From: Flavobacterium covae
GTDB taxonomy: Bacteria; Bacteroidota; Bacteroidia; Flavobacteriales; Flavobacteriaceae
Reading direction: 5' to 3'
NCBI GenBank assembly: GCA_019565575.1
Contig: CP067379.1
Coordinates: 434,001-498,000, forward strand
Length of the DNA: 64,000 bases
The notes under the pieces are model-generated. The model saw nothing but the letters and a program-made list of their open reading frames with translations, made no database searches and was not told where the DNA came from. Each line of letters starts with the position of its first letter. The first letter of the stretch is position 1. Made by a program: the position numbers and the translations under genes. This document shows, piece after piece, positions 22,344 to 35,051 of the stretch.

Positions 22344-25300
22344 ATGAAACAAAAATTACATTTAATCTTATTTTTCATTTTGGTGAATTTAAGCTATTCT
22401 CAAAAAGGCAACTTTTATGAGCCCAAGCCTAAATTTCCACATTTGTTCAAATCCTTAATCCCTATACAAAAAGATGATCCAAAATGGGTACATCTCATGT
22501 ACGGAGAAACTCCTAACGTATACGAAATAGAAAAGGAGTACAATCTATACTATCAAAAACATGACTTTATAAAGACGATACATACTCAAAATTATAAATT
22601 TTTTATTAACTACGTATATACCAACAACTGGATAAATGACAAAGGAGATATAATCAAGAGAGACTATGTAAGTGAATATAGTAAAGAAAGGATAAGTAGT
22701 CCTAAAAAAGCATAAATTCTAGTAATTGGACTCCTATAGGTCCCATAAATACCTATAATAATGGCGGAACTAGAACTGAGTCGCATCAAGCAAATGTATA
22801 TTCTGTTGCACAATCTGTTTCAAATCCTAATGTTCTATTTTGTGTCACAGAAACAAGCGGCACATTTAAAAGCAATGATAAAGGAGAGAATTGGTTTTTA
22901 GTAGGTGGAGATTATTTTAACGATGATACATCGTGTGTTGAAATTGATCCCACTAATGAAAACAATGTCTTTGTAGCTTCCAGCTCAAGAATATACCGAT
23001 CAACTGACGGAGGTAATTCTTGGATTTCTGTTCTAAACACTAATGGCTTAAACATTTACGAATTTGCTATTAACCCACAAAATAACCAATTAATTTTTGC
23101 TGCGGGAAATAAAGGTTTGTACAAATCAACAAATGGAGGAACAACTTGGTCACAAGTTTTTACCGAAACCTGTTGGGATGTAAAATTTAAGACTAATGAC
23201 CCTAATACCCTATTCTTATTAAAATCAAACAATACATTAAAATTAACCGAATTCTACAAATCTACCGATGCAGGAAACACTTTTTCGCTCAAAAGCCAAG
23301 GTTGGTTTATTCCTACACCAACAAGTAGTATCGGCGGGGCTCGTATGGGAGTTACAAACGCAGATGGAGACAAAATATATGTCGCTATGTTAGGGAATGT
23401 AGAAAACTATGCAACAGATGTTAATTTTATAGGTGTATACAGAAGTGATAACGCAGGAGAAAGCTGGTCTTTACCTTATGATCAAAACAATGATGGTGTA
23501 CCTAACAATAACCCAGGAGGTCCTTATAACTCTGACCACTGGTGTTTTTCTAGTTTTGGAACCAATGGAGGTTCTTATGATCAAGGTTTCTATAATTTAG
23601 CAATAGATGTATCTGATACAGACCCCAATAAGTTTTTAATGGGTATGCTTAACCTTTTCAAAAGTGAAAATGGAGGAAAAACGTACACTCGATGGGGAGG
23701 ATATGCCTGCGACAACTGTACATCTTACTATCGTCATCCCGATCATCAAGATATTTTAATAAATGGAAATGATGTGTTTGTAGCCACAGATGGAGGAGTG
23801 GACTTATATGACGCTAATCTAAACATATTGAAAGGATTAAACAAAGGAATCATTTCTTCAGATAACTGGGGATTTGGACAAGGATGGAATGAAGATGTGG
23901 TAACTGCTGGTCGTTATCATAACGGAAATGCCGTATATCATGCTAATTATGGAGATGGGAAATTTATTTCGCTAGGAGGAGGTGAATCTTCAACAGGTTA
24001 TGTTGCATTAGGAGATAATTTAAAAGTTTATCATTCTGACATTGCAGCTTATAAAATATCCAAAGATTTTTCAACCCCTGTACAATGGACGAACGGATTG
24101 AGTATGTTTCCTAATGAATCTGTTTTTCCTGACGTAAGAGGTCAAATAACCTATGACCCTAGATATTACAATCATTTATATCTAACAAAAGATAACAAAT
24201 TATGGAAAAGTACAGATACTGGTGCCTCTTTTACACTACTTAAAGAATTTGGAAGCAGTACTGATAAAGTGTACATGGTCGAAGTATCTAGATTAGACCC
24301 TAACATTATTTTTGTAGTAAATAGATCAGGTTCTACAACTAAACTATGGAAAACGTTAGACGGTGGAAAAAATTGGATCCAAATAAATCTTCCTAATACA
24401 GATGCTCGTTTATATTTTGGCATCAATGAAAATAACACTCTTTTCATAGGATTTGGTGGTGGAACTGGAAAAGCGTTCAAATCAATAGACTTAGGAAATA
24501 CTTGGATTAACCTAACCACTTCTACTATTCAAAATTTAGGTTGTTATACCATAGCTCCTCAATTAGGTACTAATGATGGCGTATATTATGCAGTAGCAGG
24601 CACAAACAAAATCTACTATAGAAATTCTACCATGTCTGATTGGGAATTATATAATACAGGATTACCACTTGGTTTAAGACTAATAGGTGTCAAGCCTTTT
24701 TATAAAAATAGCGAAGTACGAATTAGTTCTAGACGTGGTTTTTGGAAATCACCTCTTTTTGAAAAAAGTTTACCTGTTGCACAACCTATGGTAGCAAACC
24801 AATCTGTAGATTGTAGTAGAACAGCCATCCAATTTGATGATTATTCAGTCTTAAATCATACAGCTGCTAAATGGGATTGGAACTTTCCAGGCGCAAGTAG
24901 TATTTCTTCCACTTCTATCCGAAACCCTCTAGTAACATATTCAACACCTGGTCTTTATAATGTTACTCTTACCATAACGGATGCTGATGGACGTACAAGT
25001 ACGAAAACAGTACAAAATATGATAGAAGTTTTACCTTCTTCTTGTAACATAGAAAGTGCATCTAAACAGGTTTTAGAAATGACTACCAACACAGAATCTA
25101 TTTCTTCTAATGAAATGAATTACGGCAATACAACCGATTTAACTTTTACTGGTTGGATAAAACCAAATGGCACGCAAGTATCTTGGGCTGGAATTGCTTG
25201 TTTTGGAGACAAACAAAAAACATTACTAAACTTTAGAAGTGCTAATAATGAAATAGGATTTCATTTTAAAGATGGATATTATAATTATGCTACAGGATTG

Positions 25301-26370
25301 TATGCTCCTGCTGATCAATGGAGTTTTGTAGCTTTTAGGATTACACCTACTAAAATAACATTATTTTTAAACGATAAAAGTTGGTCCCTTGCAGGTAATT
25401 TTAGTGCTATCATTTTAAATAAATTAATCTTAGGAAAAGATTATGGTAGAAACGATAGAACTTTTAAAGGACAAATGGAAGAATTTACCTTGTGGAATAG
25501 AGCATTAACTGATGATGAAATCTATTTAAGTAGACATTTAATTAAGCAAAACATAACAGATACGAACTTAATTGCTTATTATCAGTTTAATAATATTACA
25601 AATAATGGATTAGTTTATAATAAAGTTAATTCTAACGATTTAAATATTTCTACCTCTATAACATTTCCTACATCTACTGCTCCAATAGCCACTGGTACTA
25701 GTCAATTATTAACAATCAACACCACTGGTCTTTATAATTTTGAGTCTGTAAACACCGCTCTTAACTTTACAGGATCAGTTCCTAATGGAAAGGTTGTTGT
25801 ATCTCAATTAAATACTCTACCCAATGAATCCCCTTCTACGGGATCAGTTGGAAACGAATATTGGATTTTAGATAATTATGGAACCAATACATCATTTTCT
25901 GGACTTTCATCTATAAATCTAATTCCTACTTATGATGCTTCTAATGCTAATTTGTCTAATTTCACTCTTTTTAAAAAAGAAGTAACAATGAACACTTACA
26001 ATCAAGTTGGACACAAAGCGGAATAGCCACCGCCATAAATGGAAAAACAATAAGTTTCCCTGGAACATCTATAAATCAATCCAACCAATTGTATATACAA
26101 AATTCTGCACCTACAGAAACTAACAATACTTATTTGCAGAGAAGTCTAACAGTTTATCCTAACCCAATAGTTATAGGAGAACAATTAGTGATTGATGGAA
26201 TTAATTCAGAACTGACATTTACACTGTATGACTCTAGTGGAAAATTAGTATTTAAAAAACAAGTTGATGACAATAAAATCAATCTAAATGATTCTATTAA
26301 AAAAGGAATCTATTTTTATAGAATAGAAACAAGTGATAAAATTTATAACAGTAAATTAATCATTAATTAG
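22344..26370 (+). CDS. Type IX secreted BNR/PKD/LamG multidomain protein (frameshifted)
   Basis: The restored protein is about 1342 residues. A signal peptide (KLHLILFFILVNLSYSQ) leads into many BNR/sortilin-like beta-propeller repeats (YRSTDGGNSW, YKSTNGGTTW, WKTLDGGKNW). Then come a PKD domain (WDWNFPGASSISS, VTYSTPGLYNVTLTI), a LamG/concanavalin-like domain (DLTFTGWIKPNGTQ, FTLWNRALTDDEIYL) and a C-terminal type A sorting domain (LTVYPNPIVIGEQL, KGIYFYRIETSDK) that directs export by the type IX system. Two breaks: near 22697 A6 for A7 (restored SPKKSINSSNWTPIG) and near 26006 T2 for T3 (restored NQVWTQSGIATA). It is probably displayed on or released from the cell surface. A glycan-related role is possible, but no catalytic residues are clear. 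It stands alone, not in an operon. Confidence 0.88.
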
Positions 26371-26412
26371 TTTCAATAAGGTTCCGAAAGCAAATTATAA
26401 TTTATAATCTAA

Positions 26413-26546
26413 GGTTGTCCTAAAAGTTTGCAATCTTTTCATTTCGACCAAAGGGAGAAATCACATAATATTGATTATGAGACTCCTCCCTACGTCGGAG
26501 TGACAAACTGCATGTTGATTTATTACTTTTAGGACAGCCTCTTTTT
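26413..26546. repeat. MITE-like element with IS1182-type ends
   Basis: This is about 134 bp with inverted ends GGTTGTCCTAAAAGT and ACTTTTAGGACAGCCTCTTTT, almost the ends of the IS at 2287-4065. The interior matches, in inverse orientation, the core of the repeat at 19725-20062 (TTTCTCCCTTTGGTCGAAAT on the other strand). It lies between the converging cargo and barrel genes, has no coding capacity, and could serve as a terminator for both. Confidence 0.75.
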
Positions 26547-26664
26547 GATAAAGAAACATTACAACACTTATTTAAATTGATTTTAGTATGTGTACTTTTC
26601 AGAAAACTACAACAACTTTGATTCTAAAAAAACACTCCTTTTTTTCATTCTCTATATAAAAATA

Positions 26665-29600
26665 TTAAAAGAAAGCCCGCAATTGAACATTACCAGTATG
26701 TATAGTTTCTGAAGTTTCACTTTTTCTTCCTTGATAATTAAAATTGACATCCAAGTACTCTGTAAGTTTTTTTTGAAGTAACATACGCCAAGTCATGTTA
26801 TTATTAACCTGTAATCCTTCTAACATCTGAAAACTTACTGGTGAAAAAGCATTTCCTTCAAAACGATTATTTATGTAAGCAAACTCTCCATTTAATACAA
26901 ATTCTTTTGAGGTTACTACATTAAAGGAAATCCCTAAACGATTTTGAGATAACTTTTCGAATGCTCCTATTTTATTATTTTTTTCTGAAATTCATAAAAC
27001 AGATCTAAAGTGGTATTTTTTGAAAATAAATACCCTACTCTTGCTTCTAACTGATTTTCTCTAAGCTGAAAATTCTTACTCAAATAGCTAACCGAATATA
27101 CATTGTTTTGAGATATACTTCCGTTAAGAGTAATCAACCAATACTTATTTAATAAATGGGTATACGATAATTGATGACTTGTGTTTGTATTTTTTAATTC
27201 GTCTGCTACGAGTAAACTCTTTAATTCATTAATAATAACATTGTATACAACAGAATGGCTTTGCTTTCCTCTATTATAAAACAAGCTATTTCTTATACTA
27301 GAAGTCAGTCCCAACAACTGATCTTTTGAATTTATAAAAGGATTTAAATCAAATTGTTCTCCTTCCTTTTTAATTTTTTATCAATTAAAAAACTCGTTTG
27401 GTTATAAAAATAAGATATAATTTTTCGATACCCTTTTTTATCTATCCAAAGAAAAGGATTTAGTGTAACTGATTGTGAAAACTTGTTTTGATGTGTTTTT
27501 ACAAAATTTTGGTTTGGTAAAAAAACCTTTATATATTTTGCTTGATCTGGAAATTGTGCTATTTCAAACTCTTGAAGTTCTTGAATCCCATTTTTATTAT
27601 AATCGTTCCAAGCATAAATCCCCTTTGTAGCTTCTACTTCTACAAAATTAAATTCTTGTTGTGGAATACTTCCTGAAAGAGTTTCATAACTCAATCCGTA
27701 TTGAAAAAAACCTTTGAAGAAACGCTGATTATAAAGCAATCTAGAATTTAAAGATGATTCATTTTTCTTATTACTTTCAAATAATAATTGGCGATAATTA
27801 ACAAAAACCGATAAATCAGCTTGATTATTTTGAATTAGTTTAGAATTTAGATAATAGGAAATAGATCTATTTACTCGTTTTAAGGTAATTCCTTGCAAAG
27901 AGTCATTCAATCTATAAGATAGACCTGTTTCTCCATAAACCTTCGTTGAATCGCCTCTTCCTATAAACATTCCCCATTCTGTAAAACGCTGACTCAAATT
28001 AGTTAGCTTAAAAGTTGATTTTATCCTCTCTTGATTATCCTCCAATCGCTGGTTAACTCCCACCCAATTTTTATAAAATTTATATTTCAAATGAAACTGA
28101 TTTCTAAAAAATTGAGACTTCATCTCATTGCTTTCGCTATTCATCAGGCTTACTTGTTGTTTAGCAAACCATTTAGTAGACTCATGAATTACTGAAAAAA
28201 GATGCTTATTTCCTTTAAACCGCTCCGAAAAAGTTAAATTTTCAAATTGATATTTCCCTCTTATTTTTTTTGACCAACCAAACTGTAAGGCTGATGATAT
28301 GAGTCGCTGGTTACCTATTGTTTCTTTTAAATTCCAATCGCGATCAAACTCAACAGCAAATAAACGTTCTATAGGCTTATATTCTTTTTGAATAAATTGT
28401 AAATCATTTAATGAAATGAGTTCCCAATTTTTTTAGACGCTATTTTTTGACGAATATTGAGTTTTCCTGCCATCCCTTTATTATTTTCATCGTCTAAATC
28501 AGAAAACAAATTCAAATCATGATTACTTATCGCTAATTCAAAATCTACTATTGTTTTTTCTGAGGGTTTATAGCCTCCTAATAAGGTTGCTATTTGTAAT
28601 TTAGAAGGCGCTATTAATCTAATAATGGGTTCATATTCGCCTTGTTTTATACCTGCAAGAGCTGGTACATATTCATAAATTCGACCATTAGCAACTGTTG
28701 ACTTTACAATATAATCTCCTTTATTTTTACCTACTAAGGAAAACTTAACTTGATATAACTCTTCTTTTGAATCGTTAGAATACACATATACAACAGCAGT
28801 TCCTATGCTTGTCTTTTTATACAAAATTTTCTTATCAGTATAAGGCTCTATAACGGCAGAAGGAGCGTTCAATAATCCAGTATTATCTCCTGCTTCTGAT
28901 AAAATCTTAATTTGATCCGAAGATAAACTTTGTTGAAGAGGCTGATTTTTAACATCATTTTCAGAATAAACAAATCCACCTAAATGCCATTTATCCTCTT
29001 GATGAGTAGTTCCACCGTAAGTAACAAAACGGTTAAAACTTCTTTCAGAAAACTGATATTCTACCACAATTCTCATCTCTGAATTAACCGGAAACAAAGA
29101 GGTAAAAGTCAATTCACCCGCATTATAATCTATTACATATTGGTTATTTTCTCCTCTTTCCAATAAATTTCCGTTTACATATACTCGTTCAGATCCTGAA
29201 ATAACCAAGACATATAACTCTCCATTAGGTCCACGAAGTTTATAAGGTCCTTGATTTCCTTCCTGTCCTATGAGAGTACTTTTTGCATACTGCCCTCGTA
29301 CAACTGCTCCAGAAAGCGTTATTTCTGTACTAACAGGAGATGTTCCTAAATTAACTCGCGCTAAAACACCTTGTACCTTTTTATTAAAATTTAAAAAACG
29401 AGATTTTCGATTTTCTAAAAACAAATCACCTCCACGGACAGACCATCGGTCTGAAAATAATTCAACAAAAACTTGATCAAATTCGTCTAATCTTTGTGAA
29501 TATCCTCCATTTTGCAACGGAATATTATGGTCTTGCAAGGAAGCCCTAATACTTACTTTATCTGACAACTTACCTATTACTTGCAAATCTAAATTAGAAT

Positions 29601-30066
29601 TTACTGCTGCATTTTGGTTATTGCCTATACTAAGCCCACGTGTAATACTCCCAGATGTTTCTAGCCCTTCAAAAGGCTTGAATATGTTTACTAAACGGTT
29701 TTCTGTTTTATAAATATTTCCAGAATTTGTAGAAGACACTAATCTATTAACATCATAGAAAGAATAACTTTTTGTAAGAAAACTCGGGTATTTCAAATAA
29801 TAAACATGAATAGTATCTTTTTTTTTAAGGGTAGAATCTAATTTTATTGTTGCTTTCACAAAATCAACTTGATACAACGTTGAATCAATTTTTATTTTGT
29901 TTTTATCATATAACGCAAAATGCGAAGGATTGATACTAATACTGTCTATATGAATTAAATCTTTTGTAAAGGGTATTTTTTTATGCTGATACAACGTTTC
30001 CTGTGCTTTCAATAGGATAGGAAAGCATAACATACAGATAAGAAAGCGAATTTGATTTTGCAGCAT
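26665..30066 (-). CDS. Large outer-membrane beta-barrel protein of unknown function (frameshifted)
   Basis: The restored protein is about 1134 residues with a signal peptide (FLICMLCFPILLKAQE). The first ~500 residues contain segments such as RGLSIGNNQNAAVNSNLDLQ, RASLQDHNIPL and FDQVFVELFSDRWSVRGGDL, then an immunoglobulin-like stretch (YVNGNLLERGENNQYVIDYN). The rest is long alternating amphipathic strands ending NVQLRAFF, so a C-terminal barrel is likely. The RG(L/I)S/T and VNSNLDLQ phrases recall SprA-type proteins of the type IX system, but I cannot claim homology. Breaks: near 28427 (A7 for A8), 27373 (A5 for A6, restoring KLKKEGEQFDLNP) and 26985 (A7 for A8). No named family is recognised. 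Confidence 0.75.
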
Positions 30067-30154
30067 ATTCTATTAACTCGAATAGGTCAAAGATATTGCA
30101 ATTATTGAAATACTATTACATAAAAAGCCATGTGTAATTATCTCTAATAATGGA

Positions 30155-30293
30155 GCCAATCACATAGTAGCTAGAATTTCATTTTCTTTATTGTTATAGT
30201 GACAACTGTACAGCTAATAAAGTAATAACTTAACGTTTTGCCTGTTTACTTCAATAACAGAAGAAGTCAGATTATTAGTACTATGTAATTGGC
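30155..30293. repeat. Inverted-repeat element downstream of aspartokinase
   Basis: GCCAATCACATAGTA at the left end pairs with TACTATGTAATTGGC at the right end. The interior includes CTGTTTACTTCAATAACAG, similar to inner parts of the repeats near 45.8 and 63.3 kb. It lies in the gene-free stretch 30067-30434, the rest of which shows AT-rich sequence and a weaker repeat of CTCTCTTT. Confidence 0.6.
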
Positions 30294-30434
30294 TTTGCCT
30301 ATTCATCTCATTCGAGTCTCTCTTTAATTGCAGTAATAAGATTGCAAAGTTTTAGAGCTCTCTCTTTGAAAAGTCTTTTTTTAATTATATTTATTCCTTC
30401 CTTGTTTTAAAAAAGGATATTGTATTAGAGTTAA

Positions 30435-31687
30435 TTACTCTTTAGTAACCACTTGTAACGTTTCTCGACTCATCTGTCTAACCAAAACCATTTTATCCTT
30501 TTCTACTGTATTTATAGCATTTTGATCAAAATGTCTTACAGTATACAAGGAAACATTTTCGTTATATGTCACTTTAAATTTTTTAGAAAGGACTTTTACT
30601 ATTTCCTGAAAATGATTGTATTTATCTTCTACACAAACTGAAAAACTAATAGCAGAATTTTGAATTAGACTTACTTTGAGTTTGTATTTATGAAGTAATG
30701 CAAAAACTTCACTAATATTTTCTTCCATTATAAAAGAAAAATCTATTGAAGATAACGAAAGTAAAATTTGATCTTTTTTTACTATAAAACAAGGCATTTT
30801 GGGCTCTAAATCTTGTCCTTTTGCTACACTGGTTCCTGCCAATAATGGATTAACAAACGATTTAACATACAAAGGAATTTCTTTTCGTTGTAGCGGTTGT
30901 AAAGTTTTAGGATGAATGACACTTGCTCCATAAAACGCTAATTCAATAGCTTCTCTGTAAGAAATTTGATTTAATAAATTTGCGTTTTCAAAATAACGAG
31001 GATCGGCATTCATTACTCCAGGAACATCTTTCCAAATAGTAACACTTTCTGCATTTAAACAATAGGCAAAGATAGCGGCTGTATAATCAGATCCTTCACG
31101 ACCTAAAGTAGTTGTAAATCCGTTTTCATCAGATCCTAAAAAACCTTGCGTAACAAACAATTGTTTCTTTTTAGCTATTTTAGAAATGGCTTTTTGTGTT
31201 TTTTCCCAGTCAACATTTGCATCTCGATAATTAGCGTCTGTTTTAATATAATTACGCACATCTATCCACTGTGATTGAATGTTTCTAAAATTCATATAAT
31301 GCGATACAATTGTAGTGGAAATAATCTCACCAAAACTTACAATTTGATCATAAACGAAACTATAATTTGGCGATTTATTACTTCTTAAAAAATATTCAAA
31401 ATCAGCAAAATGTTCATTAATATCATAAAAAACTTCATGATTTTCATCATCAAATAAATCTAAAATAATTTGATTATGATATTTTTTAACTTCTTGAATT
31501 GAAGCATTTAGCTGAGGTGATTTTTCAAAATAATTCTTTATAACTTCTTCTAAGGCATTGGTTGTCTTTCCCATAGCTGACACTACAAGTAGAACCTCTT
31601 CGTACCCCACTTTTTGAAGTACATCAAACACATTTTTATGCCCGCTGCATCTTTAACAGAGGCACCACCAAACTTGAATATTTTCAT
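30435..31687 (-). CDS. lysC: Aspartate kinase (frameshifted near start)
   Basis: Aspartokinase phosphorylates L-aspartate, the entry to lysine, threonine, methionine and diaminopimelate synthesis. The start is MKIFKFGGASVKDA with the KFGGxSV nucleotide motif. The centre has TTLGREGSDYTAAIFAY and VTIWKDVPGVMNADPR, and a C-terminal ACT-like region follows (ISFSVCVEDKYNHFQEIV). At about 418 residues it is monofunctional, with no homoserine dehydrogenase domain. One A is missing near 31633; restoring it joins AAGIKN to VFDVLQKVGYEEV. It is the last gene of a leftward string after the M48 and GNAT genes. Confidence 0.92.
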
Positions 31688-31739
31688 ATCACATTTTTTT
31701 CAAAACTCAAACTATTATTTTTTTGAATCTTGACTTTGA

Positions 31740-32222
31740 TTATTTGTTATTTAAAAATTCTTCTAATCCTTTTTCATCCATCTGAACAACACGCCAGTCA
31801 TCTAATACTTTTGCTCCTGACTTTTCATAAAATTTAATAGCATTGGTATTCCAATCTAAAACATTCCATTCAATACGTCTAACACCATCTAAAGCTCCTT
31901 GTTTCATAATTTCTTTATACAAGGCTATACCTATGCCTGTTCCTCGCATATTTTGTGTAACAATTAGATCTTCTAAATGAATTGTTTTTCCTTTCCAAGT
32001 AGAATAACGATAATAATAAAGTGCTACTCCAACTATTACTCCATCTATTTCGGCTAAAAAAGTATGAAACAAGGGGTTTGATCCAAAACCATCTCGAATC
32101 AAATCTTCTTCAGTTATTACTACTGCTTCTGGTTCTTTTTCAAATAGTGCTAATTCTTTTATAAGTAATAGCACTTGTGCCATATCATACGAGGTACCTC
32201 TACGAATCGTAAAATTTTTCAT
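31740..32222 (-). CDS. GNAT family N-acetyltransferase
   Basis: This is an intact 160-residue GNAT fold. The acetyl-CoA pyrophosphate motif is QNMRGTGIGIALYKEI. WNVLDWNTNAIKFYEKSGAK is the usual C-terminal beta-alpha segment of diamine or spermidine/spermine-type acetyltransferases (also seen in thialysine acetyltransferases). Its ATG overlaps the stop of the upstream M48 gene (TAATGA), implying translational coupling. The substrate is inferred to be a small amine. Confidence 0.88.
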   Translation of the reverse strand: MKNFTIRRGTSYDMAQVLLLIKELALFEKEPEAVVITEEDLIRDGFGSNPLFHTFLAEIDGVIVGVALYYYRYSTWKGKTIHLEDLIVTQNMRGTGIGIALYKEIMKQGALDGVRRIEWNVLDWNTNAIKFYEKSGAKVLDDWRVVQMDEKGLEEFLNNK

Positions 32223-33047
32223 TATTTTTTCTTCTTAGCGGGTGTAGATGTCTTTTTTAACTGACGAGTATACGGTTTATAGATCCCTTCTGATTCTGCT
32301 CTTTGTTTCGCTTTTGCTGCACGATCTTTAGGATCTGGATGTGAGCTTAAAATCCTTGACATAAAACCCGAATCAGCACCTTGACTTAAGCCCGCTAATA
32401 CTGTAAAGGCAGATTCAACAGCATTAACATTATATCCGTGTTTTTTCATAAAATCATACGAAAACATATCTGCTTCTTGATTCTTGTTTTTGACTATGGC
32501 GACTGTCTACTATTGCACTTCCTATTTTCCCTAAAGCACTTTCGCTAACCGCTGCAACTCCCTTTACTTGTGATCCTACAGCATCTACCAAAGCTTCTTT
32601 CTGATAAGCTGCACGGATAGCATCTCTTGTATCATGATTTACAACGTGCCCTATTTCATGGCCTATAACCGCAAGTACTTCATTATCATCCATAACATCT
32701 AATAACCCTTGAAAAACACGAACACTCCCATCAGCACAAGCAAAAGCATTTACTTCTTTTACTTTATAAACTTTAAAATTAAGCGTTACACCACTTTCTG
32801 TCTTATGTTTACCAAAAAGCTTATTTAATCTTAATGTATAAGGATCTTTAGGACCCGCAATAGGGTTTTCTTTATCCATTTTCTCAACAGAAGCCTTAGA
32901 TAATTGAGCAGCATCCTCATCAGAAAAGGTAAAACTTGCCACTCCTTTTTGTAAAGCTCCTAACGCTTTTTCACCTAAATTAATTTGTGCATTCATTGTA
33001 AAAGGCATAAGAGCCAATAAACCTACTGCTAATTGTATTTTTTTCAT
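32222..33047 (-). CDS. M48 family metalloprotease (frameshifted)
   Basis: This is a secreted zinc protease of the M48/LoiP-BepA type that acts in envelope quality control. A signal peptide (LAVGLLALMPFTMNAQ) precedes the zinc motif VIGHEIGHVVNHD (HExxH), and the third ligand lies in ESEAD once the frame is restored. The break near 32476 is not in a homopolymer: GAATCAGAAGC has gained an A (TCAAGAAGC), and removing it gives QKQESEADMFSYDFM. Restored length is about 275 residues with a Lys-rich C-terminus. The lack of visible transmembrane helices fits a periplasmic enzyme. Confidence 0.9.
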
Positions 33048-33342
33048 TTTGTTTTTATTTAGTTACCGCAAATACAGATATGAACAAAGATAAGAGAAGT
33101 ATAATTTATTTTAAACAACTTCACAGAATAAAAGTTTTCTACAATTTTTAAAACAAAACACATATCTAAAATATACATTTTTTGATCAAACATTAAAAAA
33201 AGAATCTAATCGCTATTCTGTACGCACCATCTAATGTATATTTTAAATCTATTTTATTCAAACATTACAACTTACAGACTTCTTGTTACTTTATTTTTAA
33301 AAAAATAAATCTCATCTTTGCATTACTAACTGCATAAAAATT

Positions 33343-34350
33343 ATGGAAGAACGCAACAGAACCCTTGGCGAATTTATAATAGAAAAACAAAATGATTTTC
33401 AATATTCTTCAGGCGAACTATCAAGAATTATCAACTCAATACGCCTAGCGGCTAAAGTTGTTAATCATAAAGTAACACAAGCTGGACTTGTAGACATTGT
33501 AGGAGCAGCAGGAGAAACGAATGTACAAGGAGAAGACCAACAAAAACTAGATGTATACGCTAACGAAGTTTTCATACAAACCTTAATCAACAGAGAAATT
33601 GTTTGTGGTATTGCCAGTGAAGAAAACGATGATTTCATTACTATTTCAGGAGCTGACAATAGTCATAATAACAAGTATGTCGTATTAATGGATCCTCTTG
33701 ATGGCTCTTCTAATATAGATGTAAATGTATCTGTTGGAACAATTTTTTCTGTATACAGAAGAATTACACCAGTAGGCAGTCCTGTTCAGCTAGAAGACTT
33801 CCTACAACCTGGCACAAACCAAGTAGCTGCAGGATATGTTATTTACGGAACCTCTACTATGCTTGTATACACTACAGGAAATGGTGTAAATGGCTTTACA
33901 TTAAACCCTGCAATAGGTACTTTTTATCTTTCGCATCCTAATATGCAATTCTCAAAAGACGGAAAGATATATTCTATTAACGAAGGGAATTATGTCCACT
34001 TTCCTCAAGGTGTAAAAGACTATTTAAAATACTGTCAAAAAGAAGAGGGAGATCGTCCTTATACTTCTCGCTATATTGGTAGTTTAGTTGCTGATTTTCA
34101 TAGAAACATGATAAAAGGAGGTATTTATATGTACCCTCCTAGCTCTAAAGCTCCCAAAGGAAAACTAAGACTACTATACGAATGCAACCCTATGGCATTT
34201 ATAACAGAACAGGCAGGCGGAAAGGCTTCTGATGGTTATAAAAGAATCATGGAAATAAAACCTACTGAATTACACCAAAGAGTTCCTTTCTTTTGTGGAA
34301 GTTATAATATGGTCAATAAGGCAGAAGAATTTATGACAGCAAATCAATAA
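33343..34350 (+). CDS. fbp: Fructose-1,6-bisphosphatase class I
   Basis: The enzyme removes the 1-phosphate of fructose-1,6-bisphosphate in gluconeogenesis. The metal- and substrate-binding motif is [20 protein letters not shown], with the acidic SEENDD segment before it. [20 protein letters not shown] and [20 protein letters not shown] follow as in the class I family. It is intact at 335 residues, divergent from the M48 gene across ~295 bases. Confidence 0.95.
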   Translation: MEERNRTLGEFIIEKQNDFQYSSGELSRIINSIRLAAKVVNHKVTQAGLVDIVGAAGETNVQGEDQQKLDVYANEVFIQTLINREIVCGIASEENDDFITISGADNSHNNKYVVLMDPLDGSSNIDVNVSVGTIFSVYRRITPVGSPVQLEDFLQPGTNQVAAGYVIYGTSTMLVYTTGNGVNGFTLNPAIGTFYLSHPNMQFSKDGKIYSINEGNYVHFPQGVKDYLKYCQKEEGDRPYTSRYIGSLVADFHRNMIKGGIYMYPPSSKAPKGKLRLLYECNPMAFITEQAGGKASDGYKRIMEIKPTELHQRVPFFCGSYNMVNKAEEFMTANQ

Positions 34351-34356
34351 CAAGAA

Positions 34357-34517
34357 AGAGGCTATTTAGAAAAAGTGTTCAACATTCTAGTTACTCACTT
34401 TCAGTGATAGGAGAAGCTACATTAACATTATATAGTTTCTCCTTTGAGGGTCTACTAAAAATAAAAGCGACAAAACGAAGTCAAACAACACACAATTACA
34501 TTTTTTAAACAGCCTCT
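34357..34517. repeat. Hairpin repeat downstream of fbp
   Basis: The ends AGAGGCTATTTAGAAAAA and TTTTTTAAACAGCCTCTTA form an inverted pair of the GAGGCTGTC family. Inside, GGAGAAGCTA is mirrored by TAGTTTCTCC. It starts 6 bases past the fbp stop and may act as a terminator. Confidence 0.65.
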
Positions 34518-34707
34518 TATTTTCAAAATTCACTTAAAACCACGTTGTATAATTTAGACTGTAGCTGTCTGCATCTAATTTCCTTCCTATCCAGAAGAGT
34601 ATCTCTCACTACTTAAACCGTAAAAAAGCTAGATAAGTATCATAAAACAACATGAATTATTCTAGCTGAATTATACTTATATCCCTTATTGAGTTGGGAC
34701 AACAAAA

Positions 34708-35016
34708 AACATTCCGTTTTTTATACCATTTAAACTTAAAACATACTGGATTAAAAGAAAAATTCTTGATCTGTTTTTTTTTATTTTAGAAATAACTCGA
34801 ACAAACCGTTGAGTAGATAATTAGAATCATCATTAGTTCGAGCGCGAAGCGCATCGAGAATCAACACTAATTCTTATTGCTTTTCTAAGATAGTGTCTAA
34901 ATCAACATTATGTGATTTCTCCCTTTGGTCGAAATGAACAAGATTGTGAATTTTTTGGACAGTCTCAGGGTTAAAAAATATTATCATGTGGAAATTTCAA
35001 AGTTTAAATGATATAA
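34708..35016 (+). repeat. Dispersed ~300-bp intergenic repeat, copy B
   Basis: This is the second copy of the repeat at 19725-20062, in the same orientation. It lacks the short segment that carries the CCACTCCTACGTA hairpin in copy A (about 35 bp), and carries CGAGCGCGAAGCGCATCGAG, a near palindrome. It lies in the gene-free region 34351-35090 between fbp and the tRNA operon. I see no gene in that region. Confidence 0.75.
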
Positions 35017-35051
35017 GATTCTTCTCCAATAGGTATCCAAATATTGTGTAA

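Noticed and set aside
22970..22990. GCTTCCAG inside the BNR cargo gene as another motif-specific insertion
   Set aside because: Here the reading frame is continuous on both sides (FVASSSRIYRSTDGG), so the sequence is genuine.
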